Assembly: GCA_013368315.1 (NCBI GenBank)
Contig: JAACJM010000010.1
Coordinates: forward strand, 434,001 to 498,000
DNA from: Tetrapyrgos nigripes
Taxonomy: Eukaryota; Basidiomycota; Agaricomycetes; Agaricales; Campanellaceae
DNA length: 64,000 nucleotides
Direction: 5' to 3'
Below the pieces are notes generated by a model. It was not told the origin of the DNA, did no database searches, and saw nothing but the letters and a program-made list of their open reading frames with translations. Position 1 is the stretch's first letter, and every line of letters begins with the position of its first letter. Positions 9,949 through 24,290 of this stretch are shown here, piece by piece. Position numbers and translations under genes: made by a program.

Positions 9949-11224
9949 CTATGCCCATCGTCCCGGTACAACAGGATGAGACGAAGACAACCCTCCGTCG
10001 ACAGCCAAGTTCTGACCATTGACGTAGCTCGAATCATCTGTGGAGACTTGATGTTAGCTGAAGGAGCCAGACAACGACCAACAGATCCATACCGCTTCCT
10101 AAGAACAACGCAGCCTGTGCAATCTCCTCTGCCACACCCCAACGCGCAAGCGGATTCAGCTGGCCGACCTTGCCTTGATTTCCCCTGGCTTTGGCGTACT
10201 CAAAGGTATCGGTGGTCATGCCTGTTTCTGTAAGTCCAGGACAAATCGTGTTGACGCGTACACCAGTGCGAGCAAGCTGATACGCAGAAGTTTTGGCCAA
10301 TGAGTTCACGGCGGCTTTGGAAGCAGAATCTGACACAGAGGGTTCAGAATGTGATGTCGGTCGAGAAAAATCACCGAAATGTTAATCACAGTCAATTGTC
10401 CCTGCACCGGAACGAAGACCAGCGACGGAGGCAGTCAATATGATACTTCCGCCACCCAGGTCCTTTCCTCGTGATGGGTTGGTCTTGGTCATGTATTGTG
10501 AAGCATGCTTGATGGCCAGGAAACATCTAGACACTCGTCATTAATCGGAGAAGCAACCAGAAAGAAAAAGAACCGTACGACAAGGTGTTGATTCGCATGC
10601 TTTTCATAAAAGTGTCCGCTGTCGTGTTTGTGAGAACATCGCGACTGGCCCATCCAGCATTGGCAAAGAATACGTCGAGTCTTCCTTCCTCTTGGAAGGC
10701 TCTCTTGCATATACCCGCTACGTGCGATTCTGATGCGGCGTCAAAGGTTTCTGTAGTCACCTGCAGACTAGCACATTAGACTGTGTTCATTAGTGTAAGA
10801 AGGACGAGCACTTTAACGTCTGGGTACTTGTCTTTGATCGTAGCTTCAAGGCTAGGAAGATTGGTAGGATCCAAATCGCTCAGGTAGAGGTGAGCAGCGC
10901 CTATTTCGATGCGTTGCATAAGTATGTGTCGAAATTTGCAAATACAGTGACACACCTTCATGAGCATAAAGCAAAGCAGTAGCACGGCTAGTGGAGGGTT
11001 ACAAGTAGTAGTTGACGAGGCCTCAGAACGCACCCAATACCCTTCAAGGAGCCAGTCCCAGTAATGATGCATACTTTTCCTTTCATACGGACACCTCGAG
11101 GGGTAGAATCCAAGTGAGCCTGTATTTTAGAGATTCTCGAGAGCGTCGACTTGAGGAATTCGTCTGAAACGGACTGCTTCTGACGAGTATTGTCGTACAT
11201 TGTGGATTTGGGCTTGTCTGCCAT
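9949..11224 (-). CDS. Short-chain dehydrogenase/reductase (SDR, classical type)
   Basis: ATG 11224-11222. The N-terminus MADKPKSTMYDNTRQ is followed by VCIITGTGSLKGIG, a stretched TGxxxGIG dinucleotide-binding loop; then YLSDLDPTNLPSL, where the acidic residue after the second strand suggests NAD(H) preference; FFANAGWAS (NAG motif); SIILTASVAG (catalytic Ser); YSASKAAVNSLAK (YxxxK, joined across an intron at about 10370); and VNTICPGLTETGM. The C-terminus has YVNGQNLAVDGG. All active-site residues are present. About 300 residues in several exons. The substrate is not predictable. It shares an 82-bp bidirectional promoter gap with CCT6. Confidence 0.88.
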
Positions 11225-11306
11225 AGTGGAAGGGTAGTAAGAGGCCGGTAAACACTTCGCGCCGGAGTGTGGGAGTCACACGCGTCGCGTCTCTTCCTCC
11301 CCCATA

Positions 11307-13401
11307 ATGTCCTCCATCGAACTGATAAACCCAAAAGCTGAAAGCGTTCGTCGCGCTGCAGCTCTACAAGTAACTCCATTCTATTTTTCTTTTTACCGAT
11401 TAAATCCAATCAATGACATAGGTCAACATTGCTGGCGCTCTGGGTTTGGCGAATGTAGTGAAAACAAACCTAGGTATTTACTTATCCATCCCAAGTCTTT
11501 CAATGCACCTGAATTCTCTTATTTAGGCTCCCGAGGAACCCTCAAAATGCTTGTGGATGGTGCTGGACAAATCAAAATGACCAAGGATGGAAAAGTACTC
11601 TTATCCGAGATGCAGATCCAAAATCCCACTGCAGCAATGATTGCGCGAACAGCAGTGGCTCAAGATGACCAAGTTGGTGATGGAACAACGAGTGTGGTGC
11701 TATTGGTCGGAGAGTTGTTGAAGCAGGCAGATCGGTATATCAGTGAAGGAGTGCATCCAACTGTCATCGCCGAGGGATTTGATCTGGCGAAAAAAGAGGC
11801 TCTTGCAGTACGTGGCCTGCAGCTTATTACTACACACAGACATATTTTTCTGATATTGCTGCAAAACAGTTCTTGGACACATTCAAGCAATCCGTAAAAC
11901 TCGATCGAGCAACCCTCATCAACGTCGCCTACACTTCACTTTCGACAAAATTGAATGCAGTTCTGGCAAAGCAATTGGCAGCCGATGTAGTTGATGCTGT
12001 GACTACGATTCGACCACCACCTCCAGCAGCAGGTCAGTCGGGCCGAATCTTGGGCCTTGACGAAATTCTGAGATTATTTTTTACAGATGCCAAAGACCAA
12101 TGGCGGAGTGCTATCGATCTTCACATGGTTGAAATCATGAAAATGCAGCACCGGACAGCTTCAGAAACACAACTCGTTCGTGGTCTCGTCCTCGATCACG
12201 GAGCAAGGCACCCGGACATGCCAAAACGCCTGGAAAACGCATTTATCTTGACATTGAATGTGAGCTTGGAGTATGAAAAGACGTGCGTCGTGTAGCTTTC
12301 GTCTTTTCGACTTGTTCTGACATTTTTCCTCCTCCATGCAGTGAAGTCAACTCGAGCTTTTTCTACTCGTCCGCAGAGCAAAGAGAAAAGTTGGTAGAAT
12401 CGGAGAGAGCATTCGTCGACGCCAAGGTGAAAAAGATTGTTGAACTCAAAAACATTGTCTGCGACCAGGCCGTGGACAGCAAAGAAAAGAAAAAGAACTT
12501 TGTTGTCCTCAACCAGAAAGGAATCGATCCTCTCAGTCTCGACATTTTGGCCAAGAATGGTATTTTGGCCCTAAGACGGGCTAAGCGACGGAACATGGAA
12601 CGGTCAGTTATTCTGAAGCCTTCCCTTGTAAATCTACCAGTTTACAATTGACACAGACTTCAACTCATATGTGGAGGATCAGCACAAAACTCGGTAGACG
12701 ATCTTACCCCAGACGTTCTTGGCTGGGCTGGACTGGTTTATGAGCACACACTCGGCGAGGAAAAGTATACCTTTGTCGAAGAAGTCAAAGACCCCAAATC
12801 CGTCACTCTCCTCATCAAAGGACCCAACGCCCATACGATCCAGCAAATACAAGATGCTCTTCGCGATGGATTACGGGCTGTCAAAAATGCTCTCGAGGAC
12901 GACTGTTTGATCCCAGGAGCTGGTGCATTCGAAGTCGCATGCTCTGCACATCTGAGCGGTCCAGTCAAAAAGTCTGCCAAGGGAAGAGTCAAGATGGGTG
13001 TTCAGGTGTTTGCTGATGCCTTGTTGGTGATACCCAAGACATTGGCTGCAAATGGTGGTTTTGATGTTCAGGATGTTGTCGTGGCGCTACAGGTAGGTTT
13101 CCACTTCTTTCTGCCTTGCTGATCTCACCTTTTTCGTTCAGGACGAGCATGCGGATGGTAACATTGTTGGTATAGACCTCCAGACCGGTGAACCATTCGA
13201 CCCCACTGTCGAAGGGATCTGGGATAATTACCGAGTAAAACGGCAAATGATTCACTCATGGTATAGCAATCTTCACTAATGTCCACTGCATTCAGCACTG
13301 ATTTCTGTAATCTTTCCAGCTCCGTAATTGCTGTCAACCTTCTATCCACTGACGAGATATTGCGTGCGGGACGCAGTTCACTGAAACCTGATGGACAATA
13401 A
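11307..13401 (+). CDS. CCT6: T-complex protein 1 subunit zeta (CCT6 chaperonin subunit)
   Basis: Starts [20 protein letters not shown]. It is collinear with CCT zeta: [53 protein letters not shown] (the ATP-site GDGTT), [116 protein letters not shown] and [10 protein letters not shown]. It ends [16 protein letters not shown] with TAA at 13399-13401. CCT zeta is one of eight ring subunits of the cytosolic chaperonin that folds actin and tubulin. About 550 residues with introns of 50-70 nt. Start and intron choices are supported by continuous family similarity. Confidence 0.95.
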
Positions 13402-13666
13402 AGACGAGTAGACAAACCTGTGTAATAAATAGATCCAAGTAGCTTCATTGTACGCTCAATCAACTCCTCTAGAATCTTCTTGCAAATGAACGGAAATGTC
13501 CCAAAAAGAGTGGCGCACAAGATGATCATATGTACATTAGTGAAGTGCTATAGTATAGAATGTACATGCGTATTGTTCGTAGTATGTACACAGAATTACA
13601 TATCTAAGAGTCTTTTACAGTAGAAATAACAATACAAAGCAACCTGTGAATCAGACATTTCAAACC

Positions 13667-16600
13667 TTAATCCCAGCCCGCGTCAACGAGATTAGTCGAG
13701 AGACTAGAAGTATGAGAGAAAAAAGAGGCAGCTTTGCGGAAAGAAAGAGCATCGGAGGGGTATTTGAACTGGAGGCCGACCTCATCCGGGTCGTCAGGAG
13801 ATGAAAGAGGTGATGGGATACTAGAGGAACTACCAGGTTGGGTAGGGAAAACTTTGGGACCATCCTACACACGATATCAATCAACAAAAAGATGCTTGTA
13901 AGATCGAGCTGAACGGCGACATACTTCTTCCTCGGATGAATACACGTCATGATGAACGACCCAGTCGCTGTGAGGAAATTTGGGAGGAGGCAAAGCCTCA
14001 TCTTCCTCAGCAGACTTTGATGACGACAATTCAGATTGATCTTCCTCAGAGGGTAAGTTGCGGAAGGAAGACCAACGACGACGTGCAAAACTGAACGGCG
14101 TGGGTTTGTAGGTCAGAGGAGGAGGTATAGCTGCAGTAATGACTAGAGACGCAGGGTCTCCAGATTCCACACCAACAGCAGGTGGCGACTGAGAATCTTC
14201 AGGGGTGTGAGGTCCTTCTCCATCTTCCTCGGACCCATCATCAGATATCATTAAGCCCGACCAAGCTCTGGTGGCAAAACTCAGAGGATTCGGCCTCCCA
14301 ACGAGATTGCCGCTTCCGAGACTGCCAGGTCTGGGAAACACACGTCGCAATGGTAGCCTACCGCCATTGCCCCGTAATCTCTTGGTCTCTGGGCCATCGT
14401 CGTCGTCATCGTCACCAGAGCGTTTCTTATTCTGAGATACTTCCTGCTCCTTCTCCCGTCTCTCCTTCTGTTTTTCCCGTTCGAGGGCCCGCTCAGCCCT
14501 GCTAGGACTAGTGTTAGTGGTGGCGGTGCCAAAACGACCGTCCATATGTCGCGATTGCGATTTGAAACCTTGAGGATGAAGAGGCGTGTCCTCTTCTTCT
14601 TCAGTTTTGACGACAATCGAGGCAGATTTCCTTTGCGGCGTTGATAAACGAGGTCTGCCACGTTTACGCTTGGGCGTTGGGTGTTCCGACTCCTCCCGTT
14701 CATGCCTTGACTCGGAGACATCAGTTTTGGACTTCTTTGCAGGTTTCTCCGCTTCAACGTCATCTTCTTCACCACGCTGTCTCTTCTTGGATAACGCAGC
14801 AGCAGCTAGCTTCCGATCCAGATCGTGCAAGCCCTTCTGCGTCACCCTTCGTGAAGGTTCCACTGGTGTAGACTCTTTGGGAGTTGTAAGGAAGTTGGAT
14901 GTAGTGCCTGGTAAGGGTGTGCGACGAGGCCAAGGAAGTCCATAGATGGCAGCATGTCGCATACATCTAAAGCAAAAACCATCATTACCACCAAGATCAA
15001 TCAGCATATTCTTAGACACGCACCTGGGACACTCCTGCTTAGCTTTCTTCTTAACAGACTGATTTTCCATCCCAAGCCCCCAAACAATCGTAAGATCCAC
15101 TGATATGACAGGAAGCACGCTAGAACATGTGCAACAGAGAGGCAAGAGCTTCCCGTCCTGTCCTCTGGGAGGCTCAGGTTTGGGTGGTGGTTCTAGTGGA
15201 GTGTTGGATGCAGCAGGTTTGGCACGCAGAAGTTTTGAATCGCTGGAGTCCTCCTTCTTGACGTTCACTCCATCCTCTTTCGAAACTCCCTCCCGTCTCG
15301 GAGTTGCACTCATGCTACTACGTTCAGTGGCCTTGCCTTTGCCCTTGCCGTTGAGCGTCAGCATAGAGCATGATCGTGTGATCCGTTTTGAAGGGCTGAC
15401 AGACGTGCTAGCTGAACGCGGAGGGGTATTGACTGTCGGAGATTCTGCGCTCCGAGCTTCCACCTTGGCTGCCTTTTGTCGACGGGTTGATATGATGGAT
15501 CGAAATGGTGTTGAACTGCTCGAGGCAGGGGACTTGTCTTCAGCAGACGATAAGGAGCTCAGAGACGAAATCGAGCGCGCAACCGACGCTGAGCCAGAGG
15601 GGACAGGAATTTCGGAAAGGGAAGGTTCAGGATTCTCGGTATTAGAGGGCGCCCGCGATGAGACTAGTGAAGTCAATTCCGATATCGTGTCAGCCTCCGT
15701 TGAGAGCTCGATGTCCTTTGCTGACGGAATGTCAGTTGCTCCCGCGAGTGGGATGACGTCTTCGTCTTCGTCTTCGCTTTCGTCCGAGTCGTCTTCTTTG
15801 GTTACTACGGCATAGACACCGCGTCGTGTTCGCCTCTCATCCAAGTTGACATTCTGATCCTTCTCGTCATCTGACTGGGTAACGCTTGAATCATCGTCAA
15901 CGTCCGAATCCGAATCGGAGCTGTCAGAGGCATCATCATCGTTCACCGGTGCGTAGCCACCTCGCCCTTTCTTCTCGCAAGTCTCACACAGACAATTGCG
16001 ATTCTTGCGGCCGACTGAAAACAATCAATTTAAACAATCACAGAGTAAATCAAGTGACGTATGACTTACAATAGCCATCACCATAGTGTGCAGTAATTTC
16101 TTCACCCAATGCAATAGGTTTGATGACGCGAAAAGTAATATATCTTCCTTCACGAAATAGTTCACAGTTGTTGTCACAATCGTGCTTCGCCTGAGAGTCA
16201 ATGGCTGCTCAACTGAGAAGGACTAAAATGGGACTCACGTTTACAAATCGGGCCGGCCCCAAAAAGAGATGATTCTTCTTCATAGACTTGGAATGGATGA
16301 CGCTAAAGTCCCTCCTGATGTCTGAGTGTCTGAGATCCGTCCTCTTAAGCTCCCTGTCTTCTTCGTCCGTGAGATTAGCCATGGAGCCCTTCAACTCAGT
16401 GATGACAGTGCCCGTTACAAGGTTTCGTGTGGCGAGGATGCACAGCTCTGACTTGCCAGTTTTGTGCGAGTAGCGAGAGGTGTGTGAGATTTCGATAGAG
16501 CCTCCTGGGTTGTAGAGTTCAAAGTAACGCGAAGCATGCCTGTTGAGAAGAATCTAAGTAAAGGACAGGACGGCAACAGAATGAGAGGCACACACGTGGC

Positions 16601-17079
16601 GAACGCGTTGATTTGTTTCTGGGTGTAAGACTGAAGGTAGTATCTGACAGCAGTCAGGCTGTTCATGCAAAAGAAAAAAAAAGGTCGGTCTTAGGAGGGG
16701 TAAACACGAAGAGGAGGCGTACCGTAACAACTCGTCGACAGCGCGGTTCACCAGCTGGTTGATCTGGCCTTTGGTTGTTACAACCTAGGATGAGAGAGAG
16801 AAAGCAAGCGCGTCATGATTCGTTTAGGAGACAGAAAGACGAGGGGCGACATACGCGTCGAACAATCTCCAAAAGATCACTGGCGGGAGTCTTTGGCAGC
16901 CTGCGCGACGGGTCCATCTTGTGTACAAGAAGAGGAATGGTTCCAGTACCAAGTTTTTCAACAAGAAGGTGACTGAGGTAGTCGTCGTCTTTGGAGAGGT
17001 CGCGCATGTTCATGATCTTTGTTGGACGCCATGTGAGGCCCCCTTTTGCCGAAGCATTCGAGGAGGAAGAAGGGGCCAT
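13667..17079 (-). CDS. SET9: Histone-lysine N-methyltransferase SET9 (Suv4-20 family, H4K20)
   Basis: ATG at 17079-17077 (MAPSSSSNASAKGGLTWRP). The N-terminal region contains MNMRDLSKDDDYLSHLLVEKL typical of Suv4-20 enzymes. The SET domain reads ASRYFELYNPGGSIEI, GTVITELKGSMANL, FLGPARFVN joined to HDCDNNCELF (when the second of two adjacent acceptors is used, about 16204), REGRYITFRVIKPIALGEEIT, HYGDGYFG and a post-SET-like CLCETCE. The long C-terminal half is acidic and Ser-rich with basic patches. It also carries a CCTC..ECPRC cysteine set that may bind zinc, joined to MRHAAIYGLPWP when a 57-nt in-frame intron is removed. Stop at 13667. It monomethylates to trimethylates histone H4 Lys20, marking DNA damage and heterochromatin. 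About 1,000 residues. Confidence 0.92.
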
Positions 17080-17415
17080 CAAAGGCCGTTGGGATGGATA
17101 GAATGGGAGAAAGCGGGTAGATGAGGGTTGGAGGCGAAGAACAGAGTGGGCGACACGACGCTCAAAAGGTTCTGTTGGTCCTTTTCCGGCTTAGCTAAGC
17201 ATCAAATACCTTGTGAATGAAACATGATTTGACGTAGTTAACACATCGGAGGTCAATGCAGTGGAGACACAGCTCAGCAACCGGCTCTTGTTGTGCCTAG
17301 CGTAATCATTCTAAAGCTTCCGTACTCGATGGATTCATTCAACACGATCTTCCAAATTCGTTAAACATAGTGCTACTGTACATTCATCCACGCGCCACTA
17401 CAAAAGCTCGGACAC
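17080..17415. other. Intergenic: SET9 upstream region and polyubiquitin 3' flank
   Basis: 336 bp between the SET9 start and the polyubiquitin stop, both minus strand. No ORF of note. It should hold the SET9 promoter and the polyubiquitin 3' UTR; I see no clear TATA box or terminator. Confidence 0.4.
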
Positions 17416-19604
<2,189 letters not shown>

Positions 19605-20747
19605 TTAATGCTCGACAAATGTTCTTCGATGGCTTTTCACCTGCTTGTGTGGAGAAGCGAGCTTGCGGGAGCGTGGGTCATCACTCACGCCAGGAATTTC
19701 GCCATGTCGCGTGAGATGGTGCCAATACAAGGGATCACCAGCTTTGAGCTTGATACAAGGTTGGTCGAATGGTTCCGTAGGCATTCCATATGAATAAGGA
19801 GATACCAAAGGGGGAGGCGGGGAATCGAACGATCTATCAGAATCTGATGGGGACCGGTGGCGGGTGGTGGAATGAATGAGAGCAGGAGGTATCTGCGATA
19901 GGCGTTCGGGTGTCAAGATGGGCGGACGTAGGCCAGGAGGAGAAAAAAGGGAATCTGATCTCGACTGGTGAGAAGACTGGGCAAACGATGAAAGGACACC
20001 GGCCACAGGAGATGGCATAGAGGAGGAAAGCGGAGACATATCCGCGATTTCCGCCGGTGGCGTAGGGAGGTACTCTGCGTGAGAGTGCGCGATGTACGGG
20101 TAGGGATCGCGCAGGGGAATATGAGCCAGGTCCGGAGACGGAGTGTAGTGGTGGACAGGAGACATGGCGACTGGCGTGTTTTCAAATGGAATGACACCTG
20201 GCTCGTCGGGTATATAGTACCGCTTTGATGCAACGACCTCCGAGGAGTGAAAAACAAAGCGATGGCCGTTGGTAGCACGGTTGGTGGTGGAGATGGAAGA
20301 GGTACAGCGGACGCACTTTGAGAAAGAAAGGATTAGAAAAGAGGAAGCAAACGTGGAAAGTGCAGCAGCAAAAAAAAGTCAACACACAGGAATGACAATC
20401 ATGTAGCCGATAGTCGCTCCACAGCCATGGCAGCAAAGTGTCTGTGTCAGACACTCGCAAGTGCGCGAGTAGCCTGAGAGGGGAGGACGACAAGACGCTT
20501 GAGGTTTAAGGACGTCGGGATTGGAGCAATAAGCGGAACAATTGACGGGAAGGGCATCTGAGGAGTAGAGGGGAACGTTTGGACGAAGCAGAAGAACGGC
20601 CTAGAGCAAGAAGAGTGAGTAGTGAGCAGGTATGTATGAGATGTATCGGAAGACCTTCATTGCCCTGTTTGTGAAAAAGGAATCGCAGGACTTGCAGTCG
20701 AGAATCCAGACATTGTGCGCGACGGGAGGAGGGAGCGAATAGGACAT
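19605..20747 (-). CDS. FAM72-like zinc-ribbon protein with Ser/Pro-rich C-terminal extension
   Basis: ATG 20747-20745. Exons give VWILDCKSCDSFFTNRAMK, AVLLLRPNVPLYSSDALP, CECLTQTLCCHGCGATIGYMIVIP, then CVRCTSSISTTNRATNGHRF and VFHSSEVVASKRYY. The order CxxC..F..RxMKA.LL..P.V.LYS.D..P, CxCxxxxxxCxxCGxxxGYxxVxPC and a later NGHxFVFH block is that of the FAM72 family, whose vertebrate member binds uracil-DNA glycosylase UNG2. The last 190 residues are rich in Ser and Pro (DMSPLSSSMPSPVAG, SPSDSDRSFDSPPPP) and have no counterpart in the short vertebrate proteins. The read-through frame ends at TAA 19605; an alternative splice from about 19640 would end the protein slightly earlier. Divergent from RRP17 across 106 bp. 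Confidence 0.78.
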
Positions 20748-20853
20748 GAGAAAGGAGCGGAAGGGAAAGAACGAGTGTAGTGTCAGGAATAAGGGGGTTT
20801 ACTGGTCGGCCTTTGCCGCCAATTACTTATATCATTCCAGTACCCCCATCCAA

Positions 20854-21590
20854 ATGCGTCCAAAGCAAGTCTCTCAGGTCGTCTTTGACGACGATGCACG
20901 CAGGTCAGGCTCTCTCTGTCTCCCTCAGACAGCTGCTCATCCATTCCAGGGAGTTTCTCACCGGATTCCACAAACGCAAGGTAGCAAAAACAGAAGCTGC
21001 TCGTAAAAGGGCCGTCGAGCGAGAAAAGCAGCAACGTCTCCAGGACAGAAGAGACGTACATGCATTTCCCTTCTCACGTCTGCCGCTGCTCACACACTCT
21101 CCTCCCCAGCAACGCCGTATGCTTCGCGAGCGAGCCCTTGAGAATGCTGCGCAAGTAGAGGCTGCCTACGGCGCGGTCTTCCGTACGTGCCCCTCCATCT
21201 CCGCACTTGTTAGCTCCTGACTCCATTCCAGCTGACCCCGAACATGACGAAGAATGGCATGGAATATCCGCGTCTGACTCGGAACAGGAACAAGAATACG
21301 AAGATGAACAAGTCCTTGCCACGGTCACCGTAGTCGAGGATTTTGACCCCGATTCACTCATTCACGGAAAGTCTGCAGAGACTCCTGCTACACATTCAAA
21401 TTCAAATCCGTCACTGTCGTCAAACAAACCGGACAAGCCAAAAAAGCCAAAGCCAAAGGAGACCAAGTATCAAACAAAGGCTGCTCGCAAGGCTGAACGT
21501 TCAAAACAACGCGCTAGAAAGGTTGAAAAGGCCAGTCTTGCTGGCGGGAAATCTGCAAAGAAAAAGATGTCTTCCAAAAGACGACGATGA
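20854..21590 (+). CDS. RRP17: Ribosomal RNA-processing protein 17 (Nop25/NOL12 family)
   Basis: ATG 20854 starts MRPKQVSQVVFDDDARR, joined across a 46-nt intron to EFLTGFHKRKVAKTEAARK. The FDxxxRxEFLTGFHKRK signature and the following basic coiled coil (AVEREKQQRLQDRRD, QRRMLRERALENAAQVEAA) identify the Nop25/Rrp17 family, nucleolar 5'-3' exonuclease or RNA-binding factors for 5.8S/25S rRNA maturation. The middle is acidic (SEQEQEYEDEQ). The C-terminus is strongly basic (KKPKPKETKYQTKAARK and KKKMSSKRRR), giving nucleolar targeting. Stop TGA at 21588-21590. Head-to-head with the FAM72-like gene. Confidence 0.88.
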
Positions 21591-21671
21591 GGACTTGTAG
21601 CATATACTTTTTTTGTAGATTAGAGTTGTCACGCGTACTGTGACGTCTAACGTGTTCCCTTGCTCTCTACC

Positions 21672-22647
21672 ATGAACTCGCTATATACCTCGGGCGTACG
21701 CCAGACAAATTCCATCCAGGCTGACTTGGAGCATATGCGCAATGGAGATTCTTCTGCCTCGTTAATCGGTGCGTTCTACTCAAGCTGCCACACAAAAGTA
21801 TATGACACGACCCCCCCTACACGTTTGTCTCAACGTTAGGGCAGATTTCAGCTTCTTTGGCCGCCATGCATCGGACAATAGAGGACTATGACTCTATGGC
21901 AAAGCGAGAGATGATCAAGGCTAAACAAGAAAAGGCTCAAATGTGAGCAGCCCACATGCTAGACTCGCCCCAGTCCCTAACCAGGTTTCTAGGCGGGTGC
22001 AAAAGTTTAGGACAGATTACACAGAGCTAAGAGGTCAATTTGAGCGTCTTAGGGCTGAAGCTACAGCTGAGGTGTGTCATTGCCAGATTGCATTCCAATA
22101 GGACCACCCCTCACCTTTTCTCTTTTCAACAGCGAGATGCTGCTCAGCGAGCAGAGCTCATGTCTGGAGTCAACCCATCCACTTCTGATACCCGACGTCG
22201 TTTTCAAAACACTCCTCATCAAAACTCGACCCTTCACCCTTCTCTCCGGCCAGCAGAAGAACATTCAGAGTCACCATTCCGTGGGTCGACACCACAACCT
22301 GGGTTCACGCTCAGAGAACATCATGCTCTAGATGAGCACACGTTTATTAGGAATACGGAAGCGCGCTTGGACGAATTCCTCATGCAAGGTCGAGAAGTCC
22401 TGGACAATCTCGTGGACCAGAGGAAAATATTGAAGGGGACTCATCGGCGGTTACTTGATGCTGCGAATACTATTGGGTTGAGCAGGGATGTCATTGGGTG
22501 GATTGAGAGACGGAGGTAAGTTTCTTGCCGATAATGCTGGGTCTCTTGAACTCATTCTTTTGTAGTACGCAGGACATGTACATCTTTTTTGCTGGTGCCA
22601 TATTCACCTTCTTCTGTTTCTATTTGATATGGCACTACCTAGGTTGA
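21672..22647 (+). CDS. BOS1: Golgi SNARE Bos1 (membrin/GOSR2 family)
   Basis: Starts MNSLYTSGVRQTNSIQADLEH, matching the Bos1 N-terminus, followed by ISASLAAMHRTIEDYDSMAKRE. The Qb-SNARE motif runs through FIRNTEARLDEFLMQGREVLDNLVDQRKILKG in short exons and ends at IGLSRDVIGWIERR. A single C-terminal membrane anchor (MYIFFAGAIFTFFCFYLIW) and a short HYLG tail follow, so the protein is tail-anchored. Bos1 acts in ER-to-Golgi vesicle fusion. Stop TGA 22645-22647. A 55-nt intron lies just before the anchor. It is followed convergently by the MBL-fold gene. Confidence 0.88.
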
Positions 22648-22762
22648 GCATTTTGTTCTCTGCTTATTTATGAAAGGATAGTCTGCTCTGTCTTGTCACT
22701 CTATACATACCCTTTTCTACTGATTCTACATATCTGCGGAGTAATACACTTTGGTTTCTCGC

Positions 22763-24290
22763 TCAGTACACTGCTGCTAAGAGTCGTTTGTCTTGCTCTC
22801 GATCCCCAACAACGTCGACTTTCAAACCCACTCCAGCAGGGACACAACCTTCTCCAAACGCTTGCTGTAAAGCTACTTTGGCTTCGAAACCACTGCAATG
22901 CATGGGTAACACGTAGCAAACTGCGGGCTTCAATTCTTCGGACAGGAACTTGACTGTAGGACCGATGCGAGGTGAAAAATCAGCGCCTGCAAGGTGCAAC
23001 CCACCAATGACCTTTTGTATACCATCTGTGAGTGCTCAACTAGTAACAGGATGATCAGTCATACCATGTACACGGGACGGGCAAATTTGGACACTGCGTC
23101 TTTGACCACGTTCACTATTCCAGCATGCGAACAACTAGATTCGCAACACAGTCAATCGTCAATCGAGCGCCGAAACAAAGACAGTAACACCACGCACGCG
23201 CTGAACAGCACCAAGCCTTTTCCTGCCACATCAATCGCTGCATACCTTTCATCCATGATATGCTGAAAAATGCAATGTCAACGCAAGATACGTCGAGACC
23301 ATGACGGATTCAGTACACATACAGTCTCTGGCACCCAGCTCCCCTTACCGTCCTCTCCTACTTTCCATCTCATAGCTCCAGGAAGCCCTGCTTCATACGG
23401 CGTCACCCTTGGAATCTCCCCACTCACGTATACCGAACCATTGGCAACCGTATGCCCTTCAGAATGCTTCTCCACTACCCCTCCAGCCTGTTCAATCTGT
23501 TCAAACCTCGGATCAGGAGGTAATCGACAAACCACTTTGTCGTATGTTGGGCCCGGTGCTATTCCTCGAGCTATAGGCTGATCCGGGTGAACGTCAACGA
23601 TACATGCGCATGGAGGTACCGGTGGTGGTGCTGATGGCGATGTTGACGCCGACTCGTTATCGCCGTTACGCAGCTTTAAGAAAGAGAGTAAACCCCCAGT
23701 ATGATCGCTGTGCCAGTGAGATGTAATGACTCGGTTAATATTCTCTACGGGGATTTGCATCGCGGATAGGTTTCGAATGAGGGATTGAGTGTCTGGTCCG
23801 GTGTCGAATAGGACGAGATGCGATGCCGATGCTGAGGGTTCATCTGAAATCGTGGTTTGCTGTTTGAAGCGGTAGTTTAGTTGGGACACAGTGATACGCA
23901 GTACTAGTACAGCAGATACGTACAATGAGCGCAGAGAACCCATGGGCACCTCCATTTGAAAGAAAATAAGTGCCAGAATTCTTGTGTATACAGAAAAACT
24001 TACCACAGCAGAACTTGTCGAAATCGAGAACAGGAGTGTTAGTCACCTCGTCGATCTCGGGGTGATGAAAACGAAGGTGTTGAGGAAGTTCATGGGTGAA
24101 GCCTGGAGGCAACTTGGTAAACCTGGAAGAATGAATCCATGATCGACTGGACTAACCATGGAACTTACCACTCGATGCAGTTGTCCACCTAAGTAGCCTG
24201 TAAGCAGAGCAATAAGAAAGCAATCGTTCTTATATGGCCCACCAAGAATGTGATAGTCAATTGGTCTACAGTCTTCAGCTGGTCTGACAT
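22763..24290 (-). CDS. Metallo-beta-lactamase-fold metallohydrolase
   Basis: ATG 24290-24288. The joined N-terminus MSDQLKTVDQLTITFLVDNCIEW is typical of the MBL subfamily resembling 7,8-dihydropterin-6-methyl-4-(beta-D-ribofuranosyl)-aminobenzene-5'-phosphate synthase. Metal ligands are visible: VITSHWHSDHTGG (HxHxDH), GLVLFSACSHAGIVN (third His region), and PVYMVIGGLHLAGADF, with a final VLPMHCSGFEA. LVLFDTGPDTQSL supplies the early strand. A proline/serine loop follows the HxHxDH (SASTSPSAPPPVPPC). About 390 residues in seven or so exons. The substrate is unknown; the domain also occurs in many fungal proteins of undefined function. The stop TGA is at 22765-22763, 116 bp from the end of BOS1. 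Confidence 0.85.

Noticed and set aside
15105..15815. 236-codon plus-strand ORF
   Set aside because: It is exactly antisense to the low-complexity Ser/Asp/Glu-rich part of SET9; biased codons on one strand keep the opposite frame open.
16195..16205. SET9 acceptor immediately before GCGAAGCACGATTG
   Set aside because: It would give FVNAKHDC. Using the next AG, six bases on, gives the canonical SET motif FVNHDC, so the latter is preferred.
19815..19835. tRNA B-box-like GTTCGATTCCCCGCC on the minus strand
   Set aside because: It lies in the coding exon of the FAM72-like gene (DRSFDSPPP), and there is no A-box or cloverleaf at the right distance.
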